In this document: positions 12,496 through 44,529 of the stretch, in pieces
How the letters are laid out: each line of letters starts with the position of its first letter
Position numbering within the stretch: position 1 is the stretch's first letter
NCBI RefSeq assembly: GCF_954871325.1
Contig: NC_088778.1
Span: forward strand, 5,799,743 to 5,863,742
DNA: 64,000 nucleotides
DNA from: Gordionus sp. m RMFG-2023
Lineage: Eukaryota > Nematomorpha > Gordioida > Chordodea > Parachordodidae
Direction of reading: 5' to 3'
Translations under genes and position numbers: made by a program
Notes under the pieces: generated by a model
Database searches by the model: none
What the model was told of the DNA's origin: nothing
The model's input: only the letters and a program-made list of their open reading frames with translations

Positions 12496-13591
12496 CGGTC
12501 AAAGATCATTATTATTAAATTGTACGATTCAACTGGGCAAATGATTCAGGAAAAAGTACAAAAATTGTTTACCGTTTTGGAAATATCTCATAACGCAATT
12601 AGGAGCATGATATTTTAAGACCAACTTTAAACACGATATAGAGCTTATTTATAAGGAAATTCACAATGATTTTATCTTAAATTAATTAGGTTTTAAATTC
12701 TGTTGAGAAGATATTACCTGCCTCAAGATAACACTATCCCCAATCTTCCTACATGTAGCTATATTAATAAATATTTGATATTTAGCGATAAAGACTTGTG
12801 TGAATTTGATTGATAAAATATAACTAATATAATTAAAAAGAATATGTATAAAGTCAAAGTTGCTAATTTATTCCATAAAACAAATATCCAACTTCTATCA
12901 ATGAAGGCCTTCAGAGCTATCTTGCATAATTTTATTTTCTCCATACATTTTATTGAGTCTCATTTTGTAATTTGGATATTTGTACTTAATGTAATACAAA
13001 TTAGGAATCTAGCAATATATATAAATGAAATTTCATAATTTTGCTAAGCATGGTTTGCTAGATTCCTAATTTGAATTACATCAAGTACAAATATCCAAAT
13101 TACAAAATGGAACTCAATAAAATGTATGGAGAAAATAAAATCATTCAATCGATAGCCTCGATGATAGGCATTCATTTGTAAGTAAGTTGGATACTTTGAT
13201 TTATGGAATTTAGCAATTTCTTTCTTTCCTTCTTTCATATTAGTTATTATTATATTTTTCAATCAAATTACACCAAGTCTTTATCGCTAAATATCAAATA
13301 TTTATTAATATAGCTACATGTAGGAAGACCGGGGATAGTGTTATCCCGGGGCAGGTAATATCTTCTCAACAGAATTTAAAACCTAATAAACTTACGATAA
13401 GATCATTGTGAATTTCATAATAATATAAGTGCTCTAAATCGTGTCTTAAAGTATTGTGCACTTAATTGCTCATGAGAAATCTCCAAGTGCAAGTTATGAT
13501 TTCCAAAACGGTCAAAAGTAACTTTTTATACTTTTTCCTGAATCATTTGCCCAGTTGAATCGTACAATTTATAAATAGTGATCTTTGACCG
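12496..13591. repeat. Foldback (long inverted repeat) element
   Basis: The left arm, about 12496-13014, begins CGGTCAAAGATCA. The right arm, about 13055-13591, ends with the complement TGATCTTTGACCG. Shared inverted blocks include ATTGTACGATTCAACTGGGC, CCTACATGTAGCTATATTAA and TTAGGAATCTAGCAA, leaving a loop of only about 40 bp. The arms have diverged by substitutions and indels. No protein of its own. It could be a foldback transposon or MITE; a transcript would form a hairpin of about 0.5 kb. Confidence 0.85.
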
Positions 13592-15357
13592 GACTAAATA
13601 CTAATTCAAAATGAAAAATTACTCATCTTTACCATGTATAAAAATATTGATATATTTATTCAATTGTGAAGACATGGGGCAGGTTTTGGCGAGGTACGTA
13701 TTAGCAATTACAGGGATTATTTTGAATAAAAAAAGTCCAACCAAACCTAAAGCCACCAGTTTATCTAAGGGTCCTAAATGACAATATGAATATGATTGAC
13801 TAATTTTTTTTATATTATATGACAGTTTTAAGTGACATCAAGTCCCTCATGGTATATTTAAGATATTTGACAATTTATTCATTTGGAATTAACTTTTTAT
13901 ATAAAAAATATTTAAACATGTAAAAATAAAGAAGCCAAACACAACTCGAAACGATAATAGGAGCCTTGGATGTTTTTTTTCTTAAATATTAATTTCCACC
14001 ATATATCTAAAAAATAAAAGTAGGTACTATTTTAAAAAATTAGCTTCATCTATTTTCTTACAGCAATTTTTTATGGACAATATAACCCCTATCTCCCCTC
14101 ACTTATATTTTTAAATTTAAAAATCACATAAAATTATTTTACTATATTTTATTTTCTATAGTTTTTTGTTTTTAAATATACTATTAAAATAAAAAATTGA
14201 AAGTACTTATGAGAAAAATAACATAATAAAACCTTTAAGATGAATATAAATTTTTTTTTTTTAAAAAAAAATTATATATTTTTTTAATATATTTTTTACT
14301 TTATTTTATGCATGATTTTTAAAGGTGTAGATAAGTGATAGGTAAGGTGCTATTGATTAAAATGCAAATTTGTTATATTTCCAATTAATTGGGTTTTGAA
14401 AATATCCTTTTTAGTACTATCAAGTAATTAAAACTAGATTAATTGCATAATTTCACTAATAAAGTCATGTAAATTAATCATTACATTCTATTTACCCAAA
14501 TAAATAATTGTTTACAGTTAAAAAGGATATAATAAAGATTATATAAAATCAATAAAATTTAATTCGCAAGATGGCGTATATTTATAAAATATCTATTTGA
14601 ATAAAAAAATTTATAAAAAAAGTATTGCTAAATTTCTTACATAATTTTTATGATAAAATTAGATTTTGGGATTTATTACATGGATCGTTTATTTAAATAT
14701 AATATAAATATTATTTTGGTTTGAAACTTTCCTATGAACAAATATTTAAAAAACAGAAAAAAATCTAACAAATCATAAATTAAATGCAAATTAAGCTTTA
14801 GGAGCTATTATGTATTTTCACATCTCATAAACTAAAATATATTTTCGAAAAGTATATTCCGTTACATCTTCTAGGCTACATTAAAAATCGTTCGCAAAAT
14901 GCAATGAGTTAAGTTAATTAATAAGCTTAAAATACATAGTCAAAAAATTTAAATATTTAAAATATGACTGAGGGTGTAAATAAATGAAAAATCTTATTAT
15001 TTGATCTTACTAATGATTACAATATTTGCAAAAAGTTGCAAACGCTCCATATTAAAAATATTTACCCATCACATAAATGAAAAATAGTTTTTCCACTGCT
15101 ACAGAATTATATTTCATAACTATTTCCTACCAGATATTTATGATGTATTTGAATTTTAATGTCAAATCTCGAAGATTAACGACTTGAAACTCAATATCTA
15201 TAAAAATTTACATTTTAATGACAATAATATATAATAAAAAATTTAATTATTATATTATCAATGATTATGACAATATGAGTCCTAAAAGTTAAAATGGAAT
15301 TTTAAATGTTAATAGCTGAAATAGTATACATTATATATGATTTTTTAATTAATAAAA
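13592..15357. other. Gene-free AT-rich stretch
   Basis: One less AT-rich patch near 13665-13780 is briefly open on the plus strand and has a GAG|GTACGT donor-like site, but there is too little to call an exon. The rest is A/T tracts. Confidence 0.45.
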
Positions 15358-15600
15358 AAGACCTGCAGGGGTACCACTCTCACACTCCCAGATTTAAAAA
15401 ATATTAATTTTGGCCCGGACTGGCTTTTTTAAGAATATTTTATATTTAATTTTTATAAATAAAAATGGCGATTTAAAATATTCGGTTTGGGTATTTTTTT
15501 AAAAAATATTTTTAGACCTGCCTGTGTATTTTTTAAAGAAATGTAGACCCTGGTATATTTAAAAAAATTAAAATACGGTCCAGCCCGGAATCTCTGATTT
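15358..15600. repeat. Small relative of the CAGAGACC hAT-like family
   Basis: Begins GACCTGCAGGGGTACC, contains GGCCCGGACTGG and complementary CGGTCCAGCCCGG blocks, and ends ATCTCTGATT, matching the ends of the 16140-16975 element. Target duplication unclear. Confidence 0.5.
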
Positions 15601-16139
15601 ATAAAATGATTTGCACTCCCTATAACAAAGAAGGTAAGTATATTGAAATTATGAAAATAAGTACCACTGAATCAAATCTATTCAAAATTTTAAAGTAATG
15701 GCTGAATTCTAAGCCCAATATCTTTATTTGCTATAGCCACTAAAGATGGTCTTTTTTGTAATATAAAACTCATCTTCTCTTAAAAAGTTTAACTATAGAG
15801 TTATGGGAAAAGATCCAAGTCTTCAGAAAAGGTAAGGGAAGGTGACTGATAATCAGCGAAAGTTATAGGTAACCAAGTGGAATAGGCTCAGATAATATGG
15901 CTTTAGACCCCCCACCCCTTGCAGTAAAATTTTTTGAAAAAATATTAAAGGGCTCAGGTGTGTAGCTTGCAAGAGGGGGTGGAAGAGGGAAAGAAATCCC
16001 ATGCCCCATAGCAAGAATTTTTGAAAAATATATGGCTTCATGAATCACAAAGTATTCTATTTCAACTAGGTTATATTCTATTCTAAATATTGGCAAAAAT
16101 TTAAAATTAATTTTAATATTTATTTTTGTATATTAATAT

Positions 16140-16975
16140 CAGAGACCTGCAGGACCGGCCCGCGAGCTGTATTTTAAATTTTTAAAATATACCCGGGCCG
16201 GGCCTGAAAAATTTTTTTTAAAAAAAACCAGGGCCGAGCTTGAAAAATATTTTTTTAAAAATACGCGGGCCAGGCCAGGCCCTATTTTTAAAAAAAATTT
16301 ATACAACATGAATTATTATATTCGTCAATTAGATATGGTTATAATGATTATATATAGTTAAGATTAATATAATGTTTGGTGAAAGTTAACACTCATAGTA
16401 TCTATTACATAATAAAACTATAGTTTTCCTGGCATGGAATAAATACGCAAAGGATTAAATACATTATTATATAATATATGTTATATTTTTTATTAATTAA
16501 AATATCATTTTTATTTTTTTTTATATATACATAGTATTCTCAAAATATTATTTTTTTTATAGTATCAATTTGTAATATACTAAATATCTCTTTAGAATAT
16601 ATAAAAAAGTGTTATTAAACGGCTCGTTTTGAGCCGAGTTTTTTATCCAGAAAAATATTATGCAAACCTGAAAATTTGCTCATAGAAGGAGCAAATAGAC
16701 ATATAGTATCGAAATTTTGAGGCTTAGTCAATATTTTTCTGGCGAAAATATTGAAATATGATAAAATACTAAATAATGAATTTTTTGTATATACCAGGTC
16801 GATTATAATTTTAAAAAATTTCGAGCCAGGCCTAAAAAAAAATCCAGGCCGCCCCCCCCCTCCCAAATTTTTCGAGCCGGGCCGAGCCATAAAAAATTTT
16901 TAAAAAAAAAACCAGGCCGGGTCGAAAATTTTTTAATCAGGGCCAGGCCGTACAAATGGTACCTCTAGGTCTCTG
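16140..16975. mobile_element. Non-autonomous hAT-like element with perfect 8-bp target duplication
   Basis: Ends are CAGAGACCTGCAGG at 16140 and CCTCTAGGTCTCTG up to 16975, imperfect terminal inverted repeats. ATTAATAT lies immediately outside both ends (16132-16139 and 16976-16983), a perfect 8-bp duplication as hAT elements make. The interior is made of GC-rich self-complementary words (GGGCCGGGCCTG, GGCCAGGCC) embedded in A/T runs. No transposase. A piece of another MITE lies inside, at about 16608-16800. Confidence 0.75.
16608..16800 (+). repeat. Partial copy of the TAGTGTTG MITE, nested
   Basis: AGTGTTATTAAACGGCTCG opens a stretch matching the left two-thirds of the MITEs at 25062-25283 and 62621-62837, including CAGAAAAATATTATGCAA. 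The right terminal repeat is absent. It sits within the 16140-16975 element. Confidence 0.65.
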
Positions 16976-16983
16976 ATTAATAT

Positions 16984-17964
16984 TATATCTCACGAAAATT
17001 TAAAGTTCATTTTGTTACATTTTTATAAACCTTAAACACTGATCCTGATGGATATAAGATAATTTTATCAAAAAAATTCTATTTTATATATCTCTTCTGA
17101 TAACATGATTAGAAAATTTATAGTGCATGGTATGTTCAGATATCCAAATAGAGAGAATTTGCTAAATATAATTCTTTCTAATACTTCTTGTGGTACAGGA
17201 AAAAAGAAACTGCAAAAATCCTGCCCGACATAATAGAACCTTCGATATAAAGCTGTTCAGCATTCTTTTGGATAGAAGTCTATTTTGTATGCCCCTGGAG
17301 AAATATCAGAATTACCTGAAACACATATTTTATCTGAAGCTGATATATTATTCGATTTAATATGATTGCCAATTTTTTTCCATTGGAATGTATTAATAAA
17401 TTATTTATTACACGACAATTTTATGCAATATTTTTCAAAAAATAAATATGGCTCGCGAATATTATATTACAACTTGGAAGGCCAATAGATAATATCAACC
17501 AGAAATTTCTCGATTTTTATTTGATTGTTGAGGTGAAAGCGAAGTATGATTTTCATAAGCCTCGAGTTTAGCTTTAGGGTCAAACAAATCATACAAATAT
17601 TATCATTATAAAATAACCGTTTTTATTCTACTTTTGAATTTAATTTTGACTCAAATCAAAATGTATCTTGTGTATTTAAGATATTCTCCATTAAAGATGC
17701 AAGAATCTTTTAAACATTTAAAAATTAAATTTATAAAATTAATTTTCTTATAAAAATAATAAAATATAAAAAAGGTCTTTGCAACATAAATACTTGTATA
17801 AATCTCTTAAATAAAACAGAGTATTAAATTTTTGTTGACGTGAAAAATACGAAATTTATTATATACTATATATGGTTCTTGAATATATTACATGATTTGT
17901 TTATTTCCCTAAAAAAACATGGCATCTAATGAAATAATAATTATTTAAAAGATAATCAATGAAT
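16984..17964. other. Intergenic region downstream of MCM5
   Basis: No coding block seen. An AATAAA on the minus strand overlaps the MCM5 stop region (17964-17969) and could serve as its poly(A) signal, though a signal this close to the stop would be unusual. Confidence 0.4.
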
Positions 17965-37184
<19,220 letters not shown>

Positions 37185-37900
37185 TTATTTAAAATATCTT
37201 AAATTGAACCACAAGGGATATATAGCAAGTTATCGGATCCCTTTAAATTAAAGATTGTTTTATGGAATAATTTTTGTCTAGTAAATAATAGGGTACCTAG
37301 TTTCGAAGGTATTAAATGTCTGTTTCTGTTATAATATCCAATATATTAATTTATACAATAATATAAAATACAAAATTAGGTTATGATGTTTTATATCTCA
37401 AAAGATTTATTTATTACATTCATCCTTTCACTTATATTTTAATTAAGTTATATTTAAAGGATACTATAATTGAAGTAAAATGTACCTCACGTATTTTATC
37501 TTTTAGTCATCATTTGATTATTCAAATTAACATAGTGGGGTAGAAAGGGGAGATTGAGGTTATTTTTTTTTAAGAAATGGATTTATACAACTTTAAATAA
37601 TGGCAATATAAAAAAGTAAAACAATAAAAATATTACTGTTTACCATTACATGTTCCTTAAGTCGGAGTGCAACTATTTAGTTTTTTTATGGTAATTAATT
37701 CTAATAAAATTTAAAAATTTTTTTATGAACAATTCGTAAATTTATAGCTAAAAATTTTTGAATTTGTTATGAAATTAATTTATAAATATAAAGGTAAAAA
37801 TTCTTTGATTAAAATAAATTAAAAAGTGTTTTGTAAAATTAAAAGCTAATGATTGCTGTTAAAAAGTAAAAACGGTGTCAATTGTGTAATATTCTCCATC
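37185..37900. other. Region upstream of MCM5, no other gene seen
   Basis: Would contain the MCM5 promoter. No convincing TATA box or initiator was recognised close to 37184; the sequence is A/T-rich without coding blocks. Confidence 0.45.
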
Positions 37901-37907
37901 ATCATGG

Positions 37908-38278
37908 CTGTACCTAGTGAGTTCTAGTTGCAGATCAATATGTTATCCTGCTAGTAGTTCCTGTGCTAATTCCATGCGGGAAGGCATCCCCATGAAAAGA
38001 AAGACAAAAGGAATGATTATCCTATCTAGCCACAATTAAGCAAATTCCAATCGAAGCTAATTCCTCTATGTTTCTAATGCAACACACCTCATTGATCAGT
38101 GTAAGCTCAAGATAGTCAGGAATAAAAAAAAATCTCAACAATCCCATAGAGGAGGAAGCCTCGACAAGCATGCCTTTAGCCATATAAACCAATGGCGTAA
38201 TGTTCAACATGTGTTTGCCCTTGCTAGAAGTGACTAGCCAAGTCACGATGTCGGCCGATGAAGAATGGGAAACATATT
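37908..38278 (-). other. Unidentified less AT-rich island with a short open reading
   Basis: On the minus strand, an open stretch ends at 38022 and includes DIVTWLVTSSKGKHMLNI and RNIEELASIGICLIVAR. Composition is clearly richer in G/C than the flanks. No start context, splice partner or family was recognised; a decayed exon or transposon piece is possible. Confidence 0.25.
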
Positions 38279-40104
38279 TAAAAGAAATATAAAAATTATG
38301 TAAATATCGATATTTTTTTTTGTATATGTATATAATAATATAGAAATAAATTTTTTATATATGTAATATATAATCGCTTTAGAGGAATAACTTAGCAATT
38401 ATATTTATAAATAGTTGTTATTTTTATTTAATAAAAGTATTTTTTTGGTATATAATATAAATTTTATTATATATAGTATGACGTATCCTTGGCCTGTTAA
38501 GGGTGGGTCTGTAGTAAACTGTTACTTATTATATTTCGAAAACTCCTATATTAAATTCAAAATGTCAATCATAGATTACAACATTATGATTGGACACAAT
38601 ATTAATATTATTGTTAATAGGTCAAATTTTTTGTTTTTTAAATATATTTTAGTTTTATTTTAATCACTTATTCGAAAATAAATATATTTTTTAGTTTTTA
38701 TATTGTTTTCATTTTAAGAATTAAAAACTGTTTTTCCTTTTTTTGAACTGTTATTTTAAAATTATTAAAATTATTAATTTATATTCAAAACAATTGTTAT
38801 AAGTTTTTATGATTCATTTTACTATAAGAGGTCATTCTAGGTTGAAGTTTTTTTTTATTTACCTTCAAAAATAATCTAAATCAAAATATTTTTCTAATTA
38901 TATTATTTTTATTTTGTATATAAGAAAAGTTTTTTGTATAAATTCATCATTGTTAAGATCTATTTTTATCTTACCAATATACTTCATTGTGTGTCTTCGT
39001 AAATTTTATGCATATAGTGCTTCATCATAGTAAATATCATTGTGAATCTACCGAGCTCGAGAAAACATTATGGTGGCAGAATACCGCTACATGCTTATGA
39101 GACTTGGAACATATACGGTAAAACATTGGCGAAATAGTACAAAACGTCCATAAAAGAAAATATAGAGTCCATTTTTATAAATAATTTAGATGATATGATA
39201 ATGGTGCATAAGTGCAAGGCTTGAAATGCATCGACGCCGTAGGTAAAATATTTATTTTCAATTTTGATCTTTTAAGGATAAATTGAAATTCAATAGATAT
39301 GAAGATGTAATCTCAATATTCATAGTAAGGAATTTAAACTTAAAATCAGCCACCTCCAACCCTTAAAGTAATTAAATTATACTTAATTCCTCGGGTAGGC
39401 TTTTGTTTTGCTCTACTCTTCTTATCTTAGCCTCTGGACATCTAAATAACAGTTCTAAGACCGTTGTGCATACAAGTACGTGCCGCTTGCATACAAAAGT
39501 GTAGAGGGCTCCATTTATAATTTTTTACCCCACTTAATTTGATCCAGTTAGATGGAAATGAGCCACGTCATCATGACAGGATTTTTACTGGTTGCAAATC
39601 TCCCTCAAAAATTGATGCCTACCCCCTCCCCCCTCCTCACCCAAAAAAATAATTTTGTTTCCCATATTTAATTACATTTTTTTTAATTATAATGACACTC
39701 CTTTCATAATTTTAAGAAGAAAATCTTAAATTATTTTAGCTTTATTATCAACTATCAAAACATTGTGAATTTATTTTTTGTAAAATGAATTCATTTTAGA
39801 AAAACCCCTCATTTACAATGAACGCATTATAATAGCATATTTTTGGCATCAATATGAGTTTGCTGAGAATGTCTAATCCTTTTAAATTTAAAAGGATAAT
39901 GTTGTATCTGTCGATTTGTAATTGATATTTATAGACATTTTCAATATAAATTTTCTAGAAAAATGAAAAACTTTAATTTTTATTTGTTTTAACTTTTAAA
40001 CATGTGATATGTGTATATGAAGAAAATAAAGATAATTTTGAATTGTGATAATATTGATAAGAAAATATGGGGATTATAATATTGATAGCCGAAAATTTTA
40101 TTTG
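38279..40104. other. Gene-poor stretch
   Basis: A/T-rich sequence without a supported gene. A patch near 39030-39250 (ACCGAGCTCGAGAAAAC followed by TGGTGGCAGAATACCG) is less AT-rich and could be an old retroelement edge, but nothing around it supports that firmly. Confidence 0.4.
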
Positions 40105-40350
40105 GAAAATAATGTGATTGTTTGCAATATATAGATTTGGTCGATGATCAACTATATCATAGTATTATAATAGGGCTATAATATAAGTATTAATTTATAT
40201 AGCAATATATTTTGTCTATTTCATCTAAAAATTTGATGGATAACCCCCAAACAAATTTATCCTCCTCCCTTAAATCCCCCCCCCCATTGGATGCAAACTG
40301 TTTCCACCCCCCCCCCCTCCCGCTCATTGTAGACGCTAGAAATGAGGAAT
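40105..40350 (-). repeat. G-rich dispersed repeat, copy 3 (inverted)
   Basis: On the minus strand, GCGTCTACAATGAGCGGGAG is followed by GTTTGCATCC and long G runs, then CGACCAAATCTATATATTGC, matching copies at 5855-6095 and 11035-11215. Runs of 9-10 C on the plus strand could form G-quadruplexes on the other strand. Confidence 0.6.
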
Positions 40351-43320
40351 ATCTAGTGACGATAGCGGCATAAGCGCTATAGATCACGTATTAATGACAA
40401 AATAATTATAAAATAGATTTATCCACATAAAAATATAATTGTAAAATTACCAAGAATGATAAAATAATATTAATATCCCTAGAAGCATTATTCTTTTGTT
40501 AAAAATATAGGAATACATACCAATATATGGAATATATATTATTTTGGTCCTTACCAGTTGGAATATTATTTAAAAAAAATATAAGTTAGAATTAAACAGA
40601 AACAGAATTTAAGATCATTGTGTGCAATTTAAAAATAATCTGAAATAAAATGTTTAATACAAATCAACATTGTACATATGCATTTGAAATGGTTAAAAGA
40701 ATGTATTATTTGGTGATAAACTTTTTATTATTCTTACTTTAAAAAATCTGAACATCAATTAATAGGCTCTTTAGAAATTCATAATGGATCACTCTAGGAA
40801 AGCAAGTTTTTCAAATTATATGAATCTGTACCCCACAACTCCTTTGTCACTTTGGTATTGAAATTGAATGGTACTGGATTCTGTAAATAGTATTCCAACT
40901 CAATATCACACTATCAATTTTTATTTTTTAGAGTTTCTAATCGACTAAGACTACCAGCTGATGGCCCTTCTAGCACATAGAAAAACGTCAAAAATTTTAA
41001 CAACAATATTGAATAAAATTTAACGAATTAATATTAAATTTGAATGATATATTCAATAACTGTAATAATTTATTATCAAATAAAGTTATTTATACAATTA
41101 GCCTTAACGGATTTTGCTAAGAGAATAAACACTATTAGGATGTGTTTTCCCCCATAAATTTTATAGAGGTTTATATGTCTCACTGTAGGCCTTCGGCTAT
41201 ATTCAATTTTTATAAAAATAATTTTGGGGCTTCACTTTTTTTTATAAAAATGCATTTTACTAAAAATGTATCAGTTATTTTAAAAAGTTAAAAACTTTCT
41301 AATTTTTCTTTTTAAATTCTTCATCATAGTAATAATTGTATACATTTTTTGGGAAGAGGGGGAAATTTTTTATTAGCTTAAAGTGATATTTAAAAAAACA
41401 AACAAATTTGCGACCCTCCCCTCCCCCCTGGTTAGGCTCCTGGCATGTATATTCAATAAGAATATAATACTTCATGTTCAGTTTAAAAAATTTTTAAATT
41501 GATTTATAAATATACTAAATATTGAAATATCTTTAGTCAAATTTTAGTATTTATTATTGCAATTTTCAAATATTCAATCAATTTATAATTTAGAGAATAT
41601 TAAGTTCCATATGTTCCTTAATAAAATGCAAAATATTAACCAAATAACAGGGAAGTTTTTTGAGCCACTCGGTTACAATAATTATATTTAACAAATTTTG
41701 AACCTTGTTAATAAATAAATAAAATATTGTTTATTAGTAATACAGCCCGTGTCTACCTTTTAACAAAGGTCCACCCACCCCCTCCGGCTAAAATATATTT
41801 TTAATAAATAAATTTAAAAAAACTCCATAAAATGGCAGGTGTTTGGTTAAACCACGCCCATTCTAACCCTTACACAGTTGTTATTAAAATAATGCCATTT
41901 AAAAAACCAAAGTTAGGAATTAAAAAACTAAATTTTCTATAATATTAAAATCTTGACCAAAAAATCAATAATAAAAACAGTGAATACTCAAGATATAAAT
42001 GTGTATGATCAAATCATTATATTTTATTTCATGTGAACGATGCATGATCTCGATGGCAATTGTTATTGGATAAAATTATGGAAACTAATCCAAATTTTGG
42101 TATTTATAAAACATAGTTTGAAAAAATAGAGGTGTTAGTGACGGGACAGCAAAGGTGAAGAGCATATTTGGTACTGAAATCTAAAGTAAAACGAAAAATG
42201 ACCAAATTGTATTTCAAAAACAATATTGGACCCTTTATGCAAATTCAAAACTTTACTGAGGGTAAAATTTTCAAAATAGTTAGGACAGTTTAAAGATATC
42301 TCCAATCTAAAACCTTATAGTATATTAAGTGCATTTAAGCTGAATAATATTTTGAATTCATTAAGAAGTCGTGAAAAAAATAATACTTAACGGACAATTC
42401 TCCAATATAAACAATGCCTTATATATATATATAACTGATTGGATAAAACCCCATTATGCCTTATATTATTCTTTAAATTATAAATTCATCAAAATATATA
42501 AAGGAATAATAGTAGAAAGTTAGCATTCACCCATAAAATAAAATTATTTTTTAAAAAAAATCAAAAACAATGAATAGCCTTCTAATATAATATTTATCAA
42601 CTACAAGATATTTTACTAAAAGATGTTTTAAGCGGAACCTGTCCCGTGTTTATAAATAGTTTGCCTCTGCAGATATCTCACAATATAGATCAAGTTTTGG
42701 GTGGCTATTGGACAAATAACAAAAATCGCTCCCCTTGCAGGCCAATTTTTTTTTAAATGGATATTTTTGTGTGCGAAATTATAGATTTCATTTCGCAAAA
42801 CTTTCTCTAATGCATTTAGAAGTCAAATAAATATTATTAACCCTGCATATTTTTGTATGCCGCGATTCCCGCTAACTGGGAATTTAAAGTAAGATTTTTA
42901 CCAGGAGCTGAAGATTTAATCATTATATTCTATCATTTCCTAATCAAGGAATCATTTTTTTTTAAAAAAATTAAAATCTATGGAAAATCAATAATAATTA
43001 AATTTAGAATTCTTTTTTCAATAATACGATAAACAACTTTTAGAATATGAATTATCACATATCAGCTGATTATATTGCATTTTTCCGTGTTATAAAGTCA
43101 AAATGAACGATATAAGATACAAAAGAATCAATGACGCACGGAATTGATAATTTAATTAAAATTTTATTTAGTAGAGTGTAGAGTCTAGTCAAATAATTAA
43201 ATTTCAATTAGATCAATATGATACTTTTATTTCTGTAAATACATTAATGGATTTTTATTTATAGATTATTGATGAATAACAAATTTTTAAACTTTAATTA
43301 AGCCTTCATTTCTAAATGTC
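40351..43320. other. Gene-poor stretch with C-rich repeat scraps
   Basis: No supported coding block. Short C/G-rich patches near 41345-41440 and 41730-41870 resemble ends of the G-rich repeat families; no termini could be defined. Confidence 0.4.
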
Positions 43321-43329
43321 AAAAAATAG

Positions 43330-43337
43330 TATAAATA
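43330..43337 (+). promoter_or_regulatory. TATA box of the GPCR-like gene
   Basis: TATAAATA, 101 bp before the ATG at 43438, leaving room for a start site about 30 bp downstream and a leader of roughly 75 nt. Confidence 0.5.
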
Positions 43338-43437
43338 CGTTTAAAGGACTGGTGCTTGCCATTAAAATTATTTTGTTTCAAATATTATTAATTTCATTGT
43401 GATACATTTGAATAGAATTCCTTTCAAAAAAACAATT

Positions 43438-44487
43438 ATGATAAAAAATCAAACAATTAGAGTCTCGCCACAAAAGTCAATTCCTAATGCAGATCTTTAT
43501 AACCTTTTATTAGAATACTCGGCTCTCATATTAAACCTATCCTTCCTAGCTAAAAAAATTATAAGAAATTACTTTTTTAATCCCACTAATCATATCAAAC
43601 CACGTCAAATGTCATCTAAAAGCTCCCTACAATTTATTTACAACAATGACAATTTCTTAGGCCTCCTCCTAGGATATTGCATTAACGACAAAAATAAGAA
43701 TACCAATTTAGAAAAATTCAACAGTTATACCAACCGGCGAAATTTATTTATTCTTGCATCCTTCTTAGATCTGATAGTGATAATAATGAGAATCTTCTTG
43801 TCTTATCGAACTCTCACGGAACATTTTATGTGTTCTTTCGGTTTCTGCGCTTTATCATTTATATCGCTTTTTAGCAATTACGTTAGAATTTTTTTGCTAG
43901 TGGATGATTTGGTTAAAATGAATAGACCTTGTCAATATCACAACTTTAACATTACCATTTATGTTATTATAAATTGCATACTGTGCTTCGTCATGACGGG
44001 TCCACGTTGTCTTTTAGCGGAACCGTCCAATCCTAGCTATTGTTATTCTAAACATAGTATAAACTTGCACACCAAATTTCATGGATTCGCTACCTTTATG
44101 TATTTGTTTAACTATTTCGGTATATCATTATGCATAGCTTATAGATTTTACCGCAAAAGGCGCAAAATTGATAATAGCCTTAATGTTATGATATACGATC
44201 ACATTATTGTTCCTAGATTCACCAATATGAATTCCAGAATAAATGCATCTAAAGTTGTGAAGAATCTAAGAGCCGATAAAAATAAATTTGGGTGGTCTAT
44301 AATCGTAACATTGGGAAGAGATGTTCAATATCTAGTGTATCATGTATTATACTTTTCGCTCAGTTTTCTTTATATATTCAAGCAATCGCCTAATATAGTT
44401 AAAACGACGAACTTTGACTATTATTACAATATGTCTCTTATGATAAAAAGAAGTTTAATTATATTAATAATATTCACAGACTATTAA
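43438..44487 (+). CDS. Intronless, divergent seven-helix receptor (GPCR-like)
   Basis: An uninterrupted frame of 349 codons in DNA this AT-rich is strong evidence of selection. ATG 43438 is the first in-frame Met. Hydrophobic helices lie at about 102-121 (LFILASFLDLIVIIMRIFL, with an Asp where rhodopsin-type TM2 has one), 131-157, 172-188, 216-235, 286-314 and 332-348; the first helix is weak (about 73-82). Cys132 at the start of the third helix and Cys202 in the loop after the fourth could form the usual GPCR disulfide. VDDLVKMNRP follows the third helix in place of DRY. There is no CWxP or clear NPxxY, and the C-tail is absent. A TATA box and AATAAA frame the gene. The ligand and subfamily are unknown; other seven-helix families cannot be excluded. 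Confidence 0.7.
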   Translation: MIKNQTIRVSPQKSIPNADLYNLLLEYSALILNLSFLAKKIIRNYFFNPTNHIKPRQMSSKSSLQFIYNNDNFLGLLLGYCINDKNKNTNLEKFNSYTNRRNLFILASFLDLIVIIMRIFLSYRTLTEHFMCSFGFCALSFISLFSNYVRIFLLVDDLVKMNRPCQYHNFNITIYVIINCILCFVMTGPRCLLAEPSNPSYCYSKHSINLHTKFHGFATFMYLFNYFGISLCIAYRFYRKRRKIDNSLNVMIYDHIIVPRFTNMNSRINASKVVKNLRADKNKFGWSIIVTLGRDVQYLVYHVLYFSLSFLYIFKQSPNIVKTTNFDYYYNMSLMIKRSLIILIIFTDY

Positions 44488-44529
44488 TATACCGTTATCT
44501 AATGTTTTATATGAAAAGCTTAAATGCAT

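Noticed and set aside
13665-13780. Possible next exon (EDMGQVLARYV) of the 12.0-12.3 kb candidate gene
   Set aside because: Too short and no phase-compatible acceptor.
15853-16096. Overlapping minus-strand open readings rich in Pro/Leu
   Set aside because: They track a G/C-rich repeat scrap (GGGGGTGGAAGAGGG on the plus strand) rather than a protein gene.
39030-39250. LTR edge plus primer-binding-like TGGTGGCAGAA
   Set aside because: No matching second LTR or coding part nearby, so an LTR element cannot be supported.
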